64,000 nucleotides of DNA from Symbiodinium kawagutii (Eukaryota; Sar; Dinophyceae; Suessiales; Symbiodiniaceae), in contig VSDK01000792.1 of NCBI GenBank assembly GCA_009767595.1, positions 464,086 to 528,085 of the forward strand, in the 5' to 3' direction. Position numbers and translations under genes: made by a program. How positions within the stretch are numbered: the first letter of the stretch is position 1; every line of letters begins with the position of its first letter. The notes below the pieces were generated by a model. That model was not told where the DNA came from and did not search any database. It saw only the letters and a program-made list of their open reading frames with translations. This document shows, piece after piece, positions 1 through 12,482 of the stretch.

Positions 1-1135
1 TGTTGCCTGGATTTACCGAATTCACGGACACTTCCTGCGCCCTGCCTCACCATGCCCCAAACAGGGCTCGGGCTCTTGCTTAAGACGCCCTGACAAATTG
101 TACCCACCGAACTTGCTGCCCAGGTTGCCCTGACAGCCAAACTAAACCAAGGGCCGGATAAGGTTTGGAATTGAGTCAAATGCCGAAGCAGCCTCCAACT
201 ACTGCCCATGGTCGACATGTTCTTCAAGGAGTCCAACACAGCCCTCTGGTGGATCACCTGCATGGCAACGACATTTACTGCCTCAGCACGCCCAACAAGG
301 CCGCCAACGCGCCTCGAACTGCGCCAAGCCGTACGCCATCGACATCATACACGTCGAAGCCCTGCTATGCTTGCAAGGGCAACAGGGCATGGGCTTGACC
401 AGAATGATTCAAAGCGAAATGGGGCATCAAACGCTTGCCTAAATTTTCCCAGTTATGTATTATTTCAAAATGTTTTCACGCTGCTTGACTCAAACGCGTA
501 CCCTGCGGTCAGAGACGCGTGTTCGACATGCTAGCAACTCTTTAGACAGGGCAGCGCCTGAGGTACCAGGTCACCACACGCTAACTAGGCAGCAAAAACG
601 CGCGCAACTTCACACCCGTGATTCTGTTGATCTTCTGCCATCGCCCAAATTTCTTAATCCATGTAGTTCTGAGTCGGTATCGGTTGGTCTCAATTGATTT
701 TCTTGTGTTTGTGTCATGTGACATGATCACAAAGTCTTGATCAAGGTGATATTCACCAGGTTTGCATATCCTTCTACAATTTTTTCAAGTATACTAACTT
801 TGTCGAAAATAGAATATTCTTTTTCATATAGGATGAAAAACGAAAAATATGTTCTTCTATTAGAAGGTGCAAAAAATTGAGTTCAACTATAGATGAGAAA
901 ATAAAAACGCAATAAAAATGCAGGAATCCGAGGTTTCCGAAAATTGGTTTAGTCAAAAAACCCTAGGAAAGTTCACAAGTGAGATTTGGTAACCCAGGAT
1001 TGCTTGGCGGGCGAAACGGTTCATTCTTATCAACATCTATACACAGCGGTCCAACGACTTGAGATGTCCTTCGACAGCAAAGCAAGTGGCATTGGGTTCT
1101 TCAACACTCAGGATTACCGCTGCATTGAATTCAGC
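1..1135. other. No supported gene
   Basis: I see no exon with convincing splice sites, no retroelement motif and no RNA gene here. The first 700 bases are of mixed composition with short open frames in several phases; 720-985 is AT-rich. It may be intergenic or intronic. Confidence 0.4.
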
Positions 1136-1459
1136 ATTCTATCTGGCATAGCTTCGGGCATTCAATCTGGCTTACCTTCTGACATTCAATCTGGCATAGC
1201 TTTTGGCAATTTCAGTAGCAAAGCACCTGGCATGGCTTCTGACATTCTATCTGGCATAGCTTTGGGCATTCAATCTGGCTTACCTTCTGACATTCAATCT
1301 GGCATAGCTTTTGGCAATTTCAGTAGCAAAGCACCTGGCATGGCTTCTGACATTCTATCTGGCATAGCTTTGGGCATTCAATCTGGCTTACCTTCTGGCA
1401 TTCTATCTGGCATAGCTTTTCGCATTCTATCTGGCATAGCTTTTGGCACCCTATTTGTC
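1136..1459. repeat. 108-bp tandem repeat built from shorter sub-units
   Basis: Two near-identical 108-base units (about 1157-1264 and 1265-1372) plus partial copies at both ends. Each is made of sub-units carrying ATCTGGCATAGCTTTTGGCA-like sequence. The array is open on the plus strand because unit lengths are multiples of three, giving a repetitive SGIAFG / SGLPSDIQ peptide, but nothing else suggests it is a gene. Confidence 0.8.
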
Positions 1460-1463
1460 CCTT

Positions 1464-1735
1464 GAGGTCCAGCAATGCACACTGCACTCGGACATTGGCC
1501 GTTGAGGTCCAGCAATGCACACTGCGCTCAGACATTGGCCATTGAGGTCCAGCGGTAAACACTGCGCTCAGACCCCTGTCAGTTGAGGTCCAGCAACGCA
1601 CACTGCACTCGGATGTAGGTCCTGCAATGCACTCTGCACTTTGACATTGGCCGTTGAGGTCCAGCAATGCACACTGCACTGGGACATTGGCCGTTGAGGT
1701 CCAGCAATGCACACTGTACTCTGACATTGGCAGTT
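1464..1735. repeat. 39-40 bp minisatellite, about six units
   Basis: Units begin TTGAGGTCCAGCAATGCACA and end ACATTGGCCG, starting near 1463, 1502, 1541, 1583, 1654 and 1694. The fourth is extended by an internal partial duplication. It directly follows the 108-bp array without sharing its sequence. Confidence 0.85.
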
Positions 1736-1792
1736 AAGGCGAGGAGGAGAAGGAAGAGAAGGAGGCGGAGGAGAAGGAGGAGACAGCTCTGA
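1736..1792. repeat. Purine-rich GGAGAAG tract
   Basis: About 55 bases of nearly uninterrupted purine sequence (GAGGAGAAGGAAGAGAAGG type) adjoining the minisatellite. Low complexity; no coding support. Confidence 0.7.
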
Positions 1793-2105
1793 TAAAGTCT
1801 AACAACCCTCACCTGGCAGGTTTGGAAAAATTCAAATTCAACGCTGGTTCATCAACCAGGCAAAGCTGCAAAAGAAAGCTGGCGCCTCATCTTCAAAGTC
1901 AAAGTCGTCAGACTCGGACATTGCTATCGAGGATTGGGCAAGCGTTCCCAAGCTGCGATGTTTGGAAGAGGACCCGGCAATTTGCAAGGATTTTTTTAAT
2001 TGCTCCATGCATCTGCAATGTCCTTATATAATCCTACAGTGATGACCGGTGTCCAGTGCGACAGCGATGACCTGTGTCCAGTGGTTACTGCCTTGATGCT
2101 GGAAA

Positions 2106-2123
2106 CCGAATAGCCATTTTGGC
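2106..2123 (+). other. Possible relict of the dinoflagellate spliced leader
   Basis: The bases CCGAATAGCCATTTTGGC contain 13 in a row (TAGCCATTTTGGC) identical to the core of the 22-nt DinoSL, which I recall as CCGTAGCCATTTTGGCTCAAG preceded by a variable base. CCG also lies just upstream, with two extra bases between. Genomic relicts of the leader are known from genes that re-entered the genome through spliced mRNA. No clear gene or SL-RNA gene follows, so this could be chance or a decayed retrogene start. Confidence 0.3.
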
Positions 2124-2255
2124 ACCAACTACTCTCCGACCTGTTGCCATACGCACCATGGCGGACCATGCTGGGCCCCCGTCTCAGTTTGAACAAATCT
2201 ACTCATCCTTCGCACACTCCTCCCGTCCGTACCCTGCTGCAAAAATGGTCCTGGC

Positions 2256-2294
<39 letters not shown>
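2256..2294. repeat. (ATC)n microsatellite
   Basis: About 13 perfect ATC units. Pure simple repeat. Confidence 0.95.
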
Positions 2295-2829
2295 TATCCC
2301 GTTCCAGGAGAAAATGTATGGCAGGGCATTTCGCTTAATTTGGCGGCAGCGGCTCATGCCTTCACAAAGTCATCTGGGGAGGGCGGCGCCGTCTCGCCAC
2401 ACGGCCTGCATTGATTGCTGTTATTCCACGATGCGGGCTGATAATGTGCATCTTTACATATAACATTGATAGAACACATGCACATAAACTATTATGAGTT
2501 CGTACATTGAATATTGTGTATATCATAGGTGCATGTTCCTGCCTGTGAAGGCTGATCGGCGTCGCAGGCGCAATGCTTCTTTTGTCTGACCTCCCGTCTT
2601 GATTCACATCATCACAGCAGGCACAAATGCCCCCTGAACCAACAAGCTCAAAGGATCTCAAAGGTCCATTCACCAGCTTGAGCATGAAATCGCCATCACC
2701 ACTGTTCTTGTCATGGCCAATGGAAATCATTTTACATCAATGAGCACCTTCATAATTATTGGAGAGCTCTGCCTTCTGATATCGGAATTACGCAATGAGA
2801 TTTGTTTGGGTAAAGCGGGCATGGTCTGC

Positions 2830-3333
2830 TCACATTCTTCTTGTGACATCCGTACGCTCGCGATATAACTGCATCTCCTGTGACACTTGAGCTATCTCGT
2901 TGGCCCCGGATTCAGGAAACAATTTCACACCGTCTCGAAGTTGCAGCAACGTCGTCACTGAACGTTCCAAGCGCCAATGGTAGAATGTGCCTGTGTCACG
3001 TGAGAAGCTCTCGGGTTGGCCGCGAACCCACTGACTTTCTTTGACCTCTACAGGCACATCCTTTGGACAAGTATCGTCCACTGTTTCAGCCATGGACAAT
3101 AGCTTCTGAAGTCTTGCCAGGGTGCACTCATTCTCTCGGTCTTGTCGAAAATGACAGGAACGTTCAGCAAAGTCAACGGTTTGGTAGACACCTCGCCAAC
3201 GCAAGAAGTCTGCGGAAATGGCTCGCATGGCATTTTGCAAACTCTCGAGCCTCCCTTTGGAGGAACTGAAGCTCCAGTCCGCCATTCCGCTTGAGAAGTC
3301 GTTCAAAAAAACTGCGGAGCCAACACTGGACAT
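2830..3333 (-). CDS. Unrecognised 167-codon ORF or large exon
   Basis: An uninterrupted minus-strand frame of 167 codons with balanced composition and charged, non-repetitive residues (segments such as LQNAMRAISADFLRWRG and LLSMAETVDDTC), unlike the low-complexity frames around it. I recognise no family. It could be an exon of a gene further left, a fragment of a decayed transposon, or chance. No splice site, leader or poly(A) evidence fixes its ends; the first ATG of the frame is used as start. Confidence 0.3.
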   Translation of the reverse strand: MSSVGSAVFLNDFSSGMADWSFSSSKGRLESLQNAMRAISADFLRWRGVYQTVDFAERSCHFRQDRENECTLARLQKLLSMAETVDDTCPKDVPVEVKESQWVRGQPESFSRDTGTFYHWRLERSVTTLLQLRDGVKLFPESGANEIAQVSQEMQLYRERTDVTRRM

Positions 3334-3789
3334 CCATGAGACACTATCACCAATACGTGATACTGGAACATGAAAACTTGAAACTAGACAACCGCATGTT
3401 ATATTCGTCCTGGAAGCCTGGACACAGACAAGGAAACAGATAAGCCAACTGCAGACACTGGAAACAGAAAGGAAACCGAAAATGGAAACGTAGAAACGGT
3501 AAGAAAGACATCATTCAGTAGTGGACAAAATCCTTTTTCCTCTGCTTCCATTGTGTTGACCGCTGCCGTTCATCGTCTCTGTTCTCTTGCGCGTCTACGC
3601 TTCTTCCTCGAACCTGTGCTGCGCGGATGGCTGCTTGCAGGCAGTAACGAAAATTTCATCTACATTTCCCACAGTACAGACACTGTCACTTGAGAAAGAA
3701 AGAACCCTGACTTCATAATGAGAGCATCCCAAAAGACAGCAGCATTTGGTCAATTACCTAGAGGGTATGAATCTCCAGGCTCTTATTTA

Positions 3790-4040
3790 TAGAAATTGAA
3801 TTCAAAACTTGCTGGAGATAAGGTTTCAAAATTGAAGTTTCATCAAAATTTGGATGAAACTTTGAAGGATCGTGTCAAAGTTTCATCCAGGTTTCAATGA
3901 AACTTTGATGTTTGATATCGAAGTTTCGCCAAAGTTTCAATCAAACTTTAATAGGTATCATCAAAATTTCGTTAAACCCTTGATGATTTTTTAACATATT
4001 GAGAATTTCTATCAAAGTTTTTGTCTCTGAGCTTGAAAAC
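3790..4040. repeat. Palindromic GAAACTTTGAT cluster
   Basis: Eight or more direct and inverted copies of GAAACTTTGAT / ATCAAAGTTTC crowd this stretch (for example AAGTTTCATC next to GATGAAACTT), so it can fold into many alternative hairpins. It abuts the hexamer array at 4050. Confidence 0.7.
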
Positions 4041-4049
4041 TTTGATGTG

Positions 4050-4400
4050 CGCTGGGGAGAGGTTCGGGTTTGGGTTCGGGTTCGGATTTGCTCGAATGAA
4101 TGAACATGCATGTCATGAACGTGAAAGTGACCGTGAACGTGAACGGTTGGGGTTCGGGTTCGGGTTCCAGTTCGCGTTGGGGAGGACATGAACGTGAACG
4201 TGAACGGGAACGGTTCGGGTTCGGATTCGGGTTCGGGTTCGGGTTCTATGTCGAGTTGGGGAGGACATGAACGTGAACGTGAACGTGAACGGGAACGGGA
4301 ACGTGAACGGTTCGGGTTCGGGTTCGGGTTCTAGTGCGATTTGGGGAGGACACGAACGTGAACGTGAACGTGAACGTGAACGGTTCGGGTTCGGGTCCGG
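4050..4400. repeat. Compound array of GGGTTC and GAACGT hexamers
   Basis: About four modules, each a run of GGTTCGGGTTCGGGTTC, then a linker near GTTGGGGAGGACAT, then a run of GAACGTGAACGTGAACG. Modules grow from left to right. The two hexamers are partly complementary (GTTC / GAAC). The repeat is open in several frames, which explains long repetitive ORFs there. Confidence 0.9.
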
Positions 4401-7123
4401 GTGGGGCGCCTAATGGTATCAAAACCACCAACCAGCATAGCCAAACCATTCAAAATCCTCATGGCGAAGACCATGTAACGACTGCCATCCAAGGTGCGGT
4501 TCCGGCGTCACATTCTCCTCCTGATCCTCCTCCTCCTGCGGTAGCCCGGTAGCCCCCAAGGCTGTTGCAGCAACGCCAAGGGAAACGCACGAGTTGCTTC
4601 AGCACTTCAGAACCACCAAAGCACATTCGATAATCAATGCATTGGTCAGTTAATCAATGATTACAGTAGTCACATTTGCACGTAGGCATTCAGAACCATT
4701 CAGATATGATCATATAAACGAACATAGGGAATCATAGGGATCTATCTCCACACCATGGGATTTCACTATCACCCGGCGCTGCGTTTGCTACACTGGTGCC
4801 TTGGCTTCCTGCAAAGTCTCCTGGCGCACAGCTGAGCACACCCGTAGATGCACATGGACATACACAAAATACTGATATGAGTAACGTTGTAGGTAGCATC
4901 TAGTGTACCAAATACCAGTGTATTAGTTCACGGGTCTCAGTACTAGTAACATATATCAGTATGATATTAGTGACATACCATTATATTAGTATAAGCAACA
5001 TATAGTGGTTTATGTACAAGATACCATTCAGTTTGTACACTGACAAACATACAAATATATACATGTGTAGTGTATGTGTGTGTGTGGTATGTATGTGGTA
5101 TGTATCTGGGTAGGTATCTGGGTATGTATCTGGGTATGTATCTGGGTACTGTATGTATCCGGGTACATGTATACATGTACAGATATGTACACGCATGCAT
5201 GAGCTGAACAAGAAACACGGCATGCTATCATGAATGAACATGCATCTGTTTATTTGTTTTCAGCTAGTAGCAAGTAAGATACATACGTGCACTAAACCAA
5301 GCAAGTAATGCTTGCAAAGCCAGCCACTCATGTAAAGAATCATGCGCTGATCAGCAACAACGACAGCTGACCCGTCAAAACAGTGGTCTGACTACACAGC
5401 TTGACCAGTTGCAATGGTCACCTCTGAAAGTTTGATCAAAACCGAACTGCTGGCTGATCTCAACTATTCATCAAACTACTTTTGGTGTTGACTAATCTGT
5501 TGACGATAGTTTTTGCTGGGCAAAGAACTGCAACTACTCTTGATTTACCGCAACTACTACTGATGGTTGATTCTTAAAGGTTGTCCTACTATTGGTTAGT
5601 CTGTTGATGACTGATCTCCTATTTTTGGCTATAAGCATACTTCTTTTGGCAGCACCCTAAAATTGATTGGGCTGCCCCGCAATGCCACACCGTCAGGGGT
5701 GGCCACTGGCAACTGGCAGTTGAAGCATAAGCATCACCATTTTCAACAGTGATGAACCTTACCCGTGGCTGGTGAACAAATTACTATTGTTTAGCTTGAT
5801 AACCAGCTGCTTTTTCATCATCATGAAATCTCCAAACACCAGCTCATTAGCTCATAAGCCACAATTTCACCAGTATTAACCACCATCGACATTCATTAAC
5901 CAGCTTAGTCACCAGCTTATTCACTACTGGTTGCAACATTAGTTATGTAGCCAGCTTAGTAACCAGCTTAGCTATCAGCTTAGTCAACCAGTCATGCTCA
6001 CTAAGCCTCATTGCCACTGGTTGCAGCGTGCACCCTCCGCCACCGTCCTCCTCCTGCTCCTCACGGGCCTGGGGCAGTGAAATCACCAGGCCCCAGGGGG
6101 TTCCACGGCCGCATCGACCAATGGGTGGATGGGTAGATACATGGGTCAGTACTGGTTACATGCATATAGTTTTAAAGATATGCATCTATATTTGCATAAA
6201 CACATGTATATACAAATACATGTTACATATGCATTTTTGTTCCAACATACCTCCAAAGACTGCAAGACTTTCTTGGTTGCCCATGTGTTTGCCCCTAGTT
6301 TTACCCCGGGAGAGTTCGATGTGGGAGACACAGCTTTTCTTGGATGGCTTTCCTGAGAAGAGATTGCACTTTTCCACATCAAACTCTTACTTCAAATATA
6401 GGCTACTCAACGCTGGACTCATCGCATCATCGACCATTGCAAAGCAGAGTGATTCCATTGGTAACATCATTCATGACTGTAACACTGGTTACAGTAGGCA
6501 CTGTGATATGTTGACCAGAATTACAGGGGAAATGCCGGGTTCTTCAAAAAAAGCATCCATCATGAAACGTATCTTCTCTCACTGCGCGCCCAGGAACCCC
6601 CAGCTTGAACCTTGTGTCTTCATGTCTGATCGAGGCGTTCAAAGATCAAACAGCTACTTTGGTTCAGCATTGCGCAAATCCAGGTGTCAACTTTGAATTG
6701 GGGGGTTGCTGGGGGATTGTGTTGGCTACTGTTGGCCTCTAATGAGACGGCTGCTTCTTGAAGAACCCAGTATTGAATGTAGTCACAGTCATTGCCCATT
6801 GTCAATCGTGGCTATTGATAATAGCTCATTCAGAAGTATAAAGTCAGCGCTTCCGTGCTTAATACTCACCCACGTAAATTTGATTCCATAGTCTCTGTAT
6901 CTGTTTACATGATGAACTGACCTGTCCATGCTTGGTGACCTAGGTATGGGAGTGCCGAACCCAGTGCTTAGCTAACCACACCATTCAATGGGGTGAGTTC
7001 TTTAGCGCGTATGTTTGACAGAAGTCCCATGACTTCGTTTTGGATCAAGTGGGTGAAACAAAAACAAACTCAAGTTTTGGTGTCAACCACTCACCATCTC
7101 TACCCATCACCATCACAAACAGC
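4401..7123. other. Intergenic or intronic stretch with one weak exon candidate
   Basis: Holds a GTATGTATCTGG repeat (about 5085-5160), several hundred bases of CCAGCTTAGT-like low complexity (5780-6000), and a GC-rich island at 6035-6120. On the minus strand the island is open for about 30 codons, including GLVISLPQAREEQEEDG, but I found no clean acceptor and donor. Nothing else is supported. Confidence 0.4.
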
Positions 7124-7557
7124 CCTTCCCATGGCAATGCCCCCCTTCGCTGCCTCCTCCCCCTCCATGGACTCCATAAACATGATCCGCTCCGAGAAGG
7201 ACCGGGCGGTGCTCTGCAGCATCTGAGCAGTGACCAGGCGCTGGTGCACTGTTGGGTCGCCCAGCTGACTGGTCGATTCATGGATCTCCAGGTGAAACCC
7301 CTCCTGTTCAAAGTCACCCTGATTGTCCAGTAATCCCGTACCCTTGTTAATCCACAAACAAGTCATCTTGTGTCAATCCAGTTCTCTTGTGAACAGTAAT
7401 CTACCTAAACGACAAACATCCACGTTAACCCCATAGCTGACCACCTTTCTCGCTTGCTGGATGGAACCCCTGGATCTCAGATCGAATCTACGCGGCGATC
7501 TGCGTACGCCTCCAAGGGTGTCCCGACGGAATTCCAGGCTCCCGTGGAATCCGGCGC
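7124..7557 (-). CDS. Two joined exons of an unrecognised protein
   Basis: Exon 7445-7557 is preceded on the minus strand by a TTCGCAG acceptor and ends AGAAAG before GTGGTCAG. Exon 7124-7318 follows an AATCAG acceptor and ends ATGGGAAGG before GCTGTTTG, a GC donor. The two join in phase 0 and read about 102 codons. The second, 65 codons, has strongly coding composition (segments FHLEIHESTSQLGD and LVTAQMLQSTARSFSER). The product looks soluble and partly helical; no domain recognised. Upstream exons should lie to the right, but the phase does not match the 9843-9995 candidate. Same strand as all other host exons here. Confidence 0.6.
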
Positions 7558-9842
7558 CTGCGAAAGGGTGAAGTAGTGGGGAATGGTGGGAATGAAAGGT
7601 CAATGAATGATGAATTCATGGTGAAGTAGTAGAGAATTAGTAGAGAATGAAAGGTCAATGAATGGTGGGAACTAGTGGAGAATCAATGAATGGTGAATGT
7701 TCAATGGATTAGTGGAGAATCAGTGGTTAATTGGTGGTGAAATAGTGGTGAATCACGATTAATTCGTGGTGAACTAGTGCTTCATGTCATAAATAGTGAT
7801 CAACTCATGAAGAACTTGTGGTTAAGTCGTGGAAAACGAGTGGTTCTTCAGAGATCAATCAGTGGTTCATGATGATTCAGTAGTGGTCCATGGTGGTTGT
7901 GAATGATGGTGAGATGGCCAAAGTTGAATGAGCAGAATTCTTGGTCCGCAATGGTGAATCGTAATTAATAGCAATTGATAGTGAATAGCAAGGGTTTTCG
8001 CCCGGTTCATTGATGAGCAATGTCCATGGAATAACAATGAATGATAAATATGGACAATCATGGTTGGCATTTTCTAAGAAAGAAAAAGCAACAATGGTCA
8101 CATATGTCATTAGCCGATACCCTGTACTAAGTAGAACTGATGGCTAAATATAATGGGAATAGTATATCGTATGTATATCCGACAACGAAAAGTAGTCAAT
8201 GGATTGATAGTGCCGTTTATGATCGTTCAAGCACCAACAAGAGTCATGGATAACAAATGATTAGTCACTGCCTGCATGCATGTATGTATGTTTGTCTATG
8301 TATGTAGTGTTATGTATGCATTGTTACGTATGTTTGTTTTCCGTAGGTTTCAAGCGTGTGTATACAGAAGCAAATCGTGCATGGTCAAACTGTAACCGTA
8401 GAACCGAGCATAGATAGCAGATCGGATGTTTTTCCACGGAACGTGACTCACTGGTCAGCATTCAACGGGGCGTCCAGTGTGGCAGTGTTCAAAGGATTCA
8501 AACGCTGGGACTGAGGGAAAGCTCCGATAAGAGTGGCGAAGAAATCGTGGCTGACCATATTGAATGATGCTTGACAAAGGTTTCAGCCATCAGCCATATT
8601 GCTTGTCAAACAATCAACCATATTGTTTGTTTGATTGACTGATTGGCTGACCATATTCATAACAATGTGTTGTTTCAACCAGCAGTCCTTGGTTGGAACA
8701 GCTGCAACCACAGTAAAACTTTCAATCCTTGGTCTGATTTCTTAATCACAATTTATTGATAATGGAGACTGACAATGATCGTCAATGCTTTGGTGTTGTG
8801 GATCCACCATGCTCATTATCAATCAACTTTGCCAAAACCATTCATTGTTTTCAAAAACCAATAAATGAATTGACAAGTATCATTCCAACCATTATCAATC
8901 AACCACTATCAATCAATTGACCATCAATTGCTCAACCACTATCGCTTCAACCATTCATTCATCAGTGACAATTGTTAATTGATTTACCACTGACAATTGT
9001 TAATCAATTTACCACTGACAATTGTTAATTGCTGAACCACTAACAATTACTATAAAATATCAAGCATGAATTGACCATGAACCATCATTGATCTCATTAT
9101 AAATTATGATGGCTATATAAACACATATGTACATAAATCAATGTCACTCTAAAGTATGAATAGCTGGTTGGTCATCACTATTGATTGATGTACCACTATC
9201 TTTGCATTAGCAATATCAATCCACAATCATTGCTAATTGCTAACCGCTATCAATAAGCACTGTTAATGATAACATTGATATTAATTACCCATCACTAGGA
9301 ATCACGAGAAACTCATTAATGCCGATACCCTATTAATGAACCCCTAATTGCTTGATCCCCCACAGACCAACTGGTTTCCCATTAAAATGGCGCCCGAATA
9401 ATAAAAACCCAGGGTTGATTAACCCAGGGTTCACATAAATCATGATTCATCAATCACTAACCATTGATACTACCAACTAATCACTTGTGACACGAATCAC
9501 TTAATCGTGATTATTCACTAACACCAATCACTAACCAATCACTAGGAATTTCACCAATCACGAACACCAATCACGAACCAATCACCAGGAAGAAGCATTA
9601 ACCAAGCCAACCATCACAATCACTAATCAATAGGAATCACTAATCACCACTATCACTAAGCAAACACTGATTTCATCACTAAGCAACTCACTGATCATCA
9701 CTAAGGAATCACAAAGTGGTGAATAACTAACCAATCACCAATCACCACTATCACTAAGCAAACCTAATCACTAATCACTAATAAGCATTAACAAATCACT
9801 AACCAATCAATCACAACCACTGAGCGCTTCACCAATTTCAAC
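7558..9842. other. Probable intron with complementary low-complexity arms
   Basis: From 7570 to about 8060 the plus strand is rich in GAATGGTGAATC-like sequence; from about 8840 to 9840 it is rich in AATCACTAACCATCA-like sequence. The halves are roughly reverse complements, so a transcript could fold end to end. The middle (8270-8340) has an ATGTATGT run. No gene seen. Confidence 0.5.
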
Positions 9843-9995
9843 CTGCCATGACCACGTCACGGCGTCCCCAACTGTGCGTCGCCGAAGAGCGCCTCGGGGA
9901 TCGACGCGAAGGGCGTCCGGTTCACCGGGGAAGCGGCCGAAGCCGTGGCCGGCGACGTTGGCACCTACGGCGATGGTGTGCCGAAGGGGATGAGG
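9843..9995 (-). CDS. Candidate exon, frame ambiguous
   Basis: A GC-rich island in AT-rich intron. On the minus strand a CCTAG acceptor starts a 51-codon frame ending TGGCAG before GTTGAAAT (contains IAVGANVAGHGFGRFPGE). An alternative acceptor at CCGTAG (exon start 9964) opens another frame containing NRTPFASIPEALFGDAQ. The second has more natural composition, the first better splice sites. Product unknown. Confidence 0.4.
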
Positions 9996-10449
9996 CTAGG
10001 AATGGTTGATGATATGCTAGGAATGAGATGAGGAATGGTAGATTAGGAATGGTTAATCAATGGATAATACATGATGTTGAATTGATGGGTAGGATTTTTC
10101 AATTTATGGTAGACTGGTGTGTCAATGATGATTGATTGTGATTCATGAAAGATAGGAATGACTAATGAGATGAATGATACATAGTTCATGGGCAGGATGA
10201 CTCATCAAGAAGGTAGATAATGAAGAGTTAATGAATAATGACTGACAACCATTCCTCATCAATCATGAGCAGCATAATCCCTATGAATGGTAGATCAAGG
10301 GTCATCCAGCACCAATACATAATCATTGATTCATGGGTGATGATGTATTATCTACCATCCGTATTTCATAATGATTGATGATGCTCAAATTGATAAACCG
10401 ATGATGATTATGGGTCAATTAGGTGATGGTGATGATGATGAAGATGATT

Positions 10450-10581
10450 TTACTGATGCTGATGCTGATGCTGATGCTGATGCTGATGCTGATGCTGATG
10501 CTGATGCTGATGCTGATGCTGATGCTGATGCTGATGCTGATGCTGATGATGATGCTCATGGTGATGCTGATGATGATGACA

Positions 10582-10615
<34 letters not shown>

Positions 10616-10695
10616 GGATGATGATGATGATGATGACGACGACGACGACGACGACGTGCTGATGCTGATGATGCTGATGATGCTGATGCTGATGC

Positions 10696-10748
<53 letters not shown>

Positions 10749-10775
10749 CTGGTGGTGGTGATGGTGATGGTGATG
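10450..10775. repeat. Long GATGCT / GATGAC / GAT microsatellite
   Basis: Begins as about 17 units of GATGCT, passes through GATGAC and GAC units, and ends as about 16 units of GAT followed by GGTGAT variants. The long poly-Asp, Met or His ORFs on both strands here are artefacts of this repeat. Confidence 0.95.
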
Positions 10776-10789
10776 ATGATAGTTTGCTG

Positions 10790-12440
10790 ATGGTGAAAGG
10801 ATGGGTAAAAGATGGTTGGGGAATAAGCAAGACTTGAGCATGGTTGATAATGGCTTGTTGGAGACCCATCCTGATAAACCAATCCAAGTCTACCATAAAT
10901 AGCTGAGTTTCTACCGCTGCCCTGTTGTGGATCTCATCTCCATTCAAACAATTGCCTGTCTGCGCAGTAACATCATCTTTGGGAGTGCAACACGTAGTTC
11001 TGCAAGATTTGCCACAAATGGGACATCCAAGAAAGGGTTATTTGACGAAATGAAGAATTCATATATAGTGGTCAGCCCTGCATGTTTGAAATATAGACAT
11101 GTATCTCTATGCGCCATACCATGCATGTAACTACTAACCAATCATGGATCTACCCGCGAATATAGGGCATCTCCATTATGCAGTATACCCACAGAAGTAC
11201 ATGTGTTGTTTTCTCATGCCATGCACAAACTGTATGTCCCATGGATTTACCCGTCAAACTTGTATGGATACTTATTTGGCTTTGCGAAATCTATGTTCGA
11301 TATCTATGTTCTATCTATGTTGATACCATGCAAAAAGGTCTATGTACTATGGTTCATCATTCAAAAAAATGATAAAAGTCCAAGTTTATGTATAGAAAAA
11401 CCTGGAATCTCTATCAAAAATTCCATAGGAAATTCCATAGAAAGAGCAACTTTCTATAATTTTTCTCCAGTCTGGAGAAACTTTCAATGATTGAGTTCGT
11501 TCTCCATAAGCAAACATAATAGAAATTTGGCTCAAAATTCTTCTATTTTTATCGAAAAACCTGGATCCAACTCTGCAGAAACCTGCTGCGGCTCCCCCCC
11601 CCNNNNNNNNNNNNNNNNNNNNNNAAAGTGGCAGCTGCGGCAGCTCGCCAGGCGCCTCATCACTGGCTGCCAATGACTCGGGGAGATGCGGCTCCTCCTC
11701 GCAAGGCCCGGTTCCGGGGTGGCCGAAACGTGGCAGGGCATGGTTATTAACTCGTGGAGATATGGAAATGCATGGGTATACTATAAATGATGTAGATCTA
11801 GCTCAAAATAGTGCCAAATGTTGCGAATCTAGGTCAAAATAGCGTATATCCATATGAATAAATGGAAAAAATAGACAGAGAGAGAGAGAGAGAGAGTATG
11901 TAAGCGAATGCAAAAAAATATTATAAACATACCTGCCTTCACAATTGTAACTATATCTATACGATGGACATGTATTCAATGTGCAAACATGTGCGTGTGT
12001 TTTTGGTTTGATTGTTTATTTATCTGCCAAGCTATGTGCATATGTATATCTCCATGAATGTGCAAAGGTCTTTCCCACTCATCGAAACTTGTTGAGTTTG
12101 GTGGATATTTGTTCACAAGCGACATTGTGCATGCGGGTCCTATATGTGACAGGATCCTTCATCGAGATTATATGCTCCACAAACACCAACGTAGGATCTC
12201 AGGAGTTGGTGTGACATACTCTGGCTACATTAACCATAGCAGCTCCACAACCTGGAGTGCCAGTGGAATCATGCACCGAAGATTTCGTTGGCAGCTCGGG
12301 ATTCTGCTGGCGTTGCAATCAATCATCTTCACTTAGACAATCCCACTGGAAAACAGGGTACTAGAGCATCCAACGACTTTCAGCCACTCATCTGGAAACA
12401 AGCCATAGCCATCCATAGCCAGCGACTCACTGTGACGTGC
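10790..12440. other. No firm gene; includes assembly gap and weak exon
   Basis: Mostly AT-rich non-coding sequence with a (GA)n run at 11877-11897. A GC-rich patch at 11625-11745 is open on the minus strand in two frames (one contains EEEPHLPESLAASDEAPGE) and runs into the gap, so an exon may be cut there. Confidence is too low to call it. Confidence 0.4.
11603..11624. other. Assembly gap (22 N)
   Basis: A run of 22 unknown bases directly after a C homopolymer. The translations crossing it are not meaningful. True gap length unknown. Confidence 0.99.
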
Positions 12441-12447
12441 CCACCTG

Positions 12448-12482
12448 TTGGTTGTCTCAACGCCCGCAACGGCTTGAGCCTG
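12448..12482 (-). CDS. Candidate 35-bp micro-exon
   Basis: On the minus strand CATGGCAG precedes a 35-base segment reading AQAVAGVETTN, ending ACCAACAG before GTGGGCAC. Both splice sites are good but the exon is too short to be sure. It is plausible only because the established exons here are of similar size and on the same strand. Confidence 0.3.

Noticed and set aside
986..1465. 159-codon plus-strand ORF with repetitive SGIAFG units
   Set aside because: Open because the tandem units are multiples of three; no other sign of a gene.
10371..10947. Long ORFs of 79 to 165 codons on both strands
   Set aside because: They are translations of the GAT-type microsatellite in different frames.
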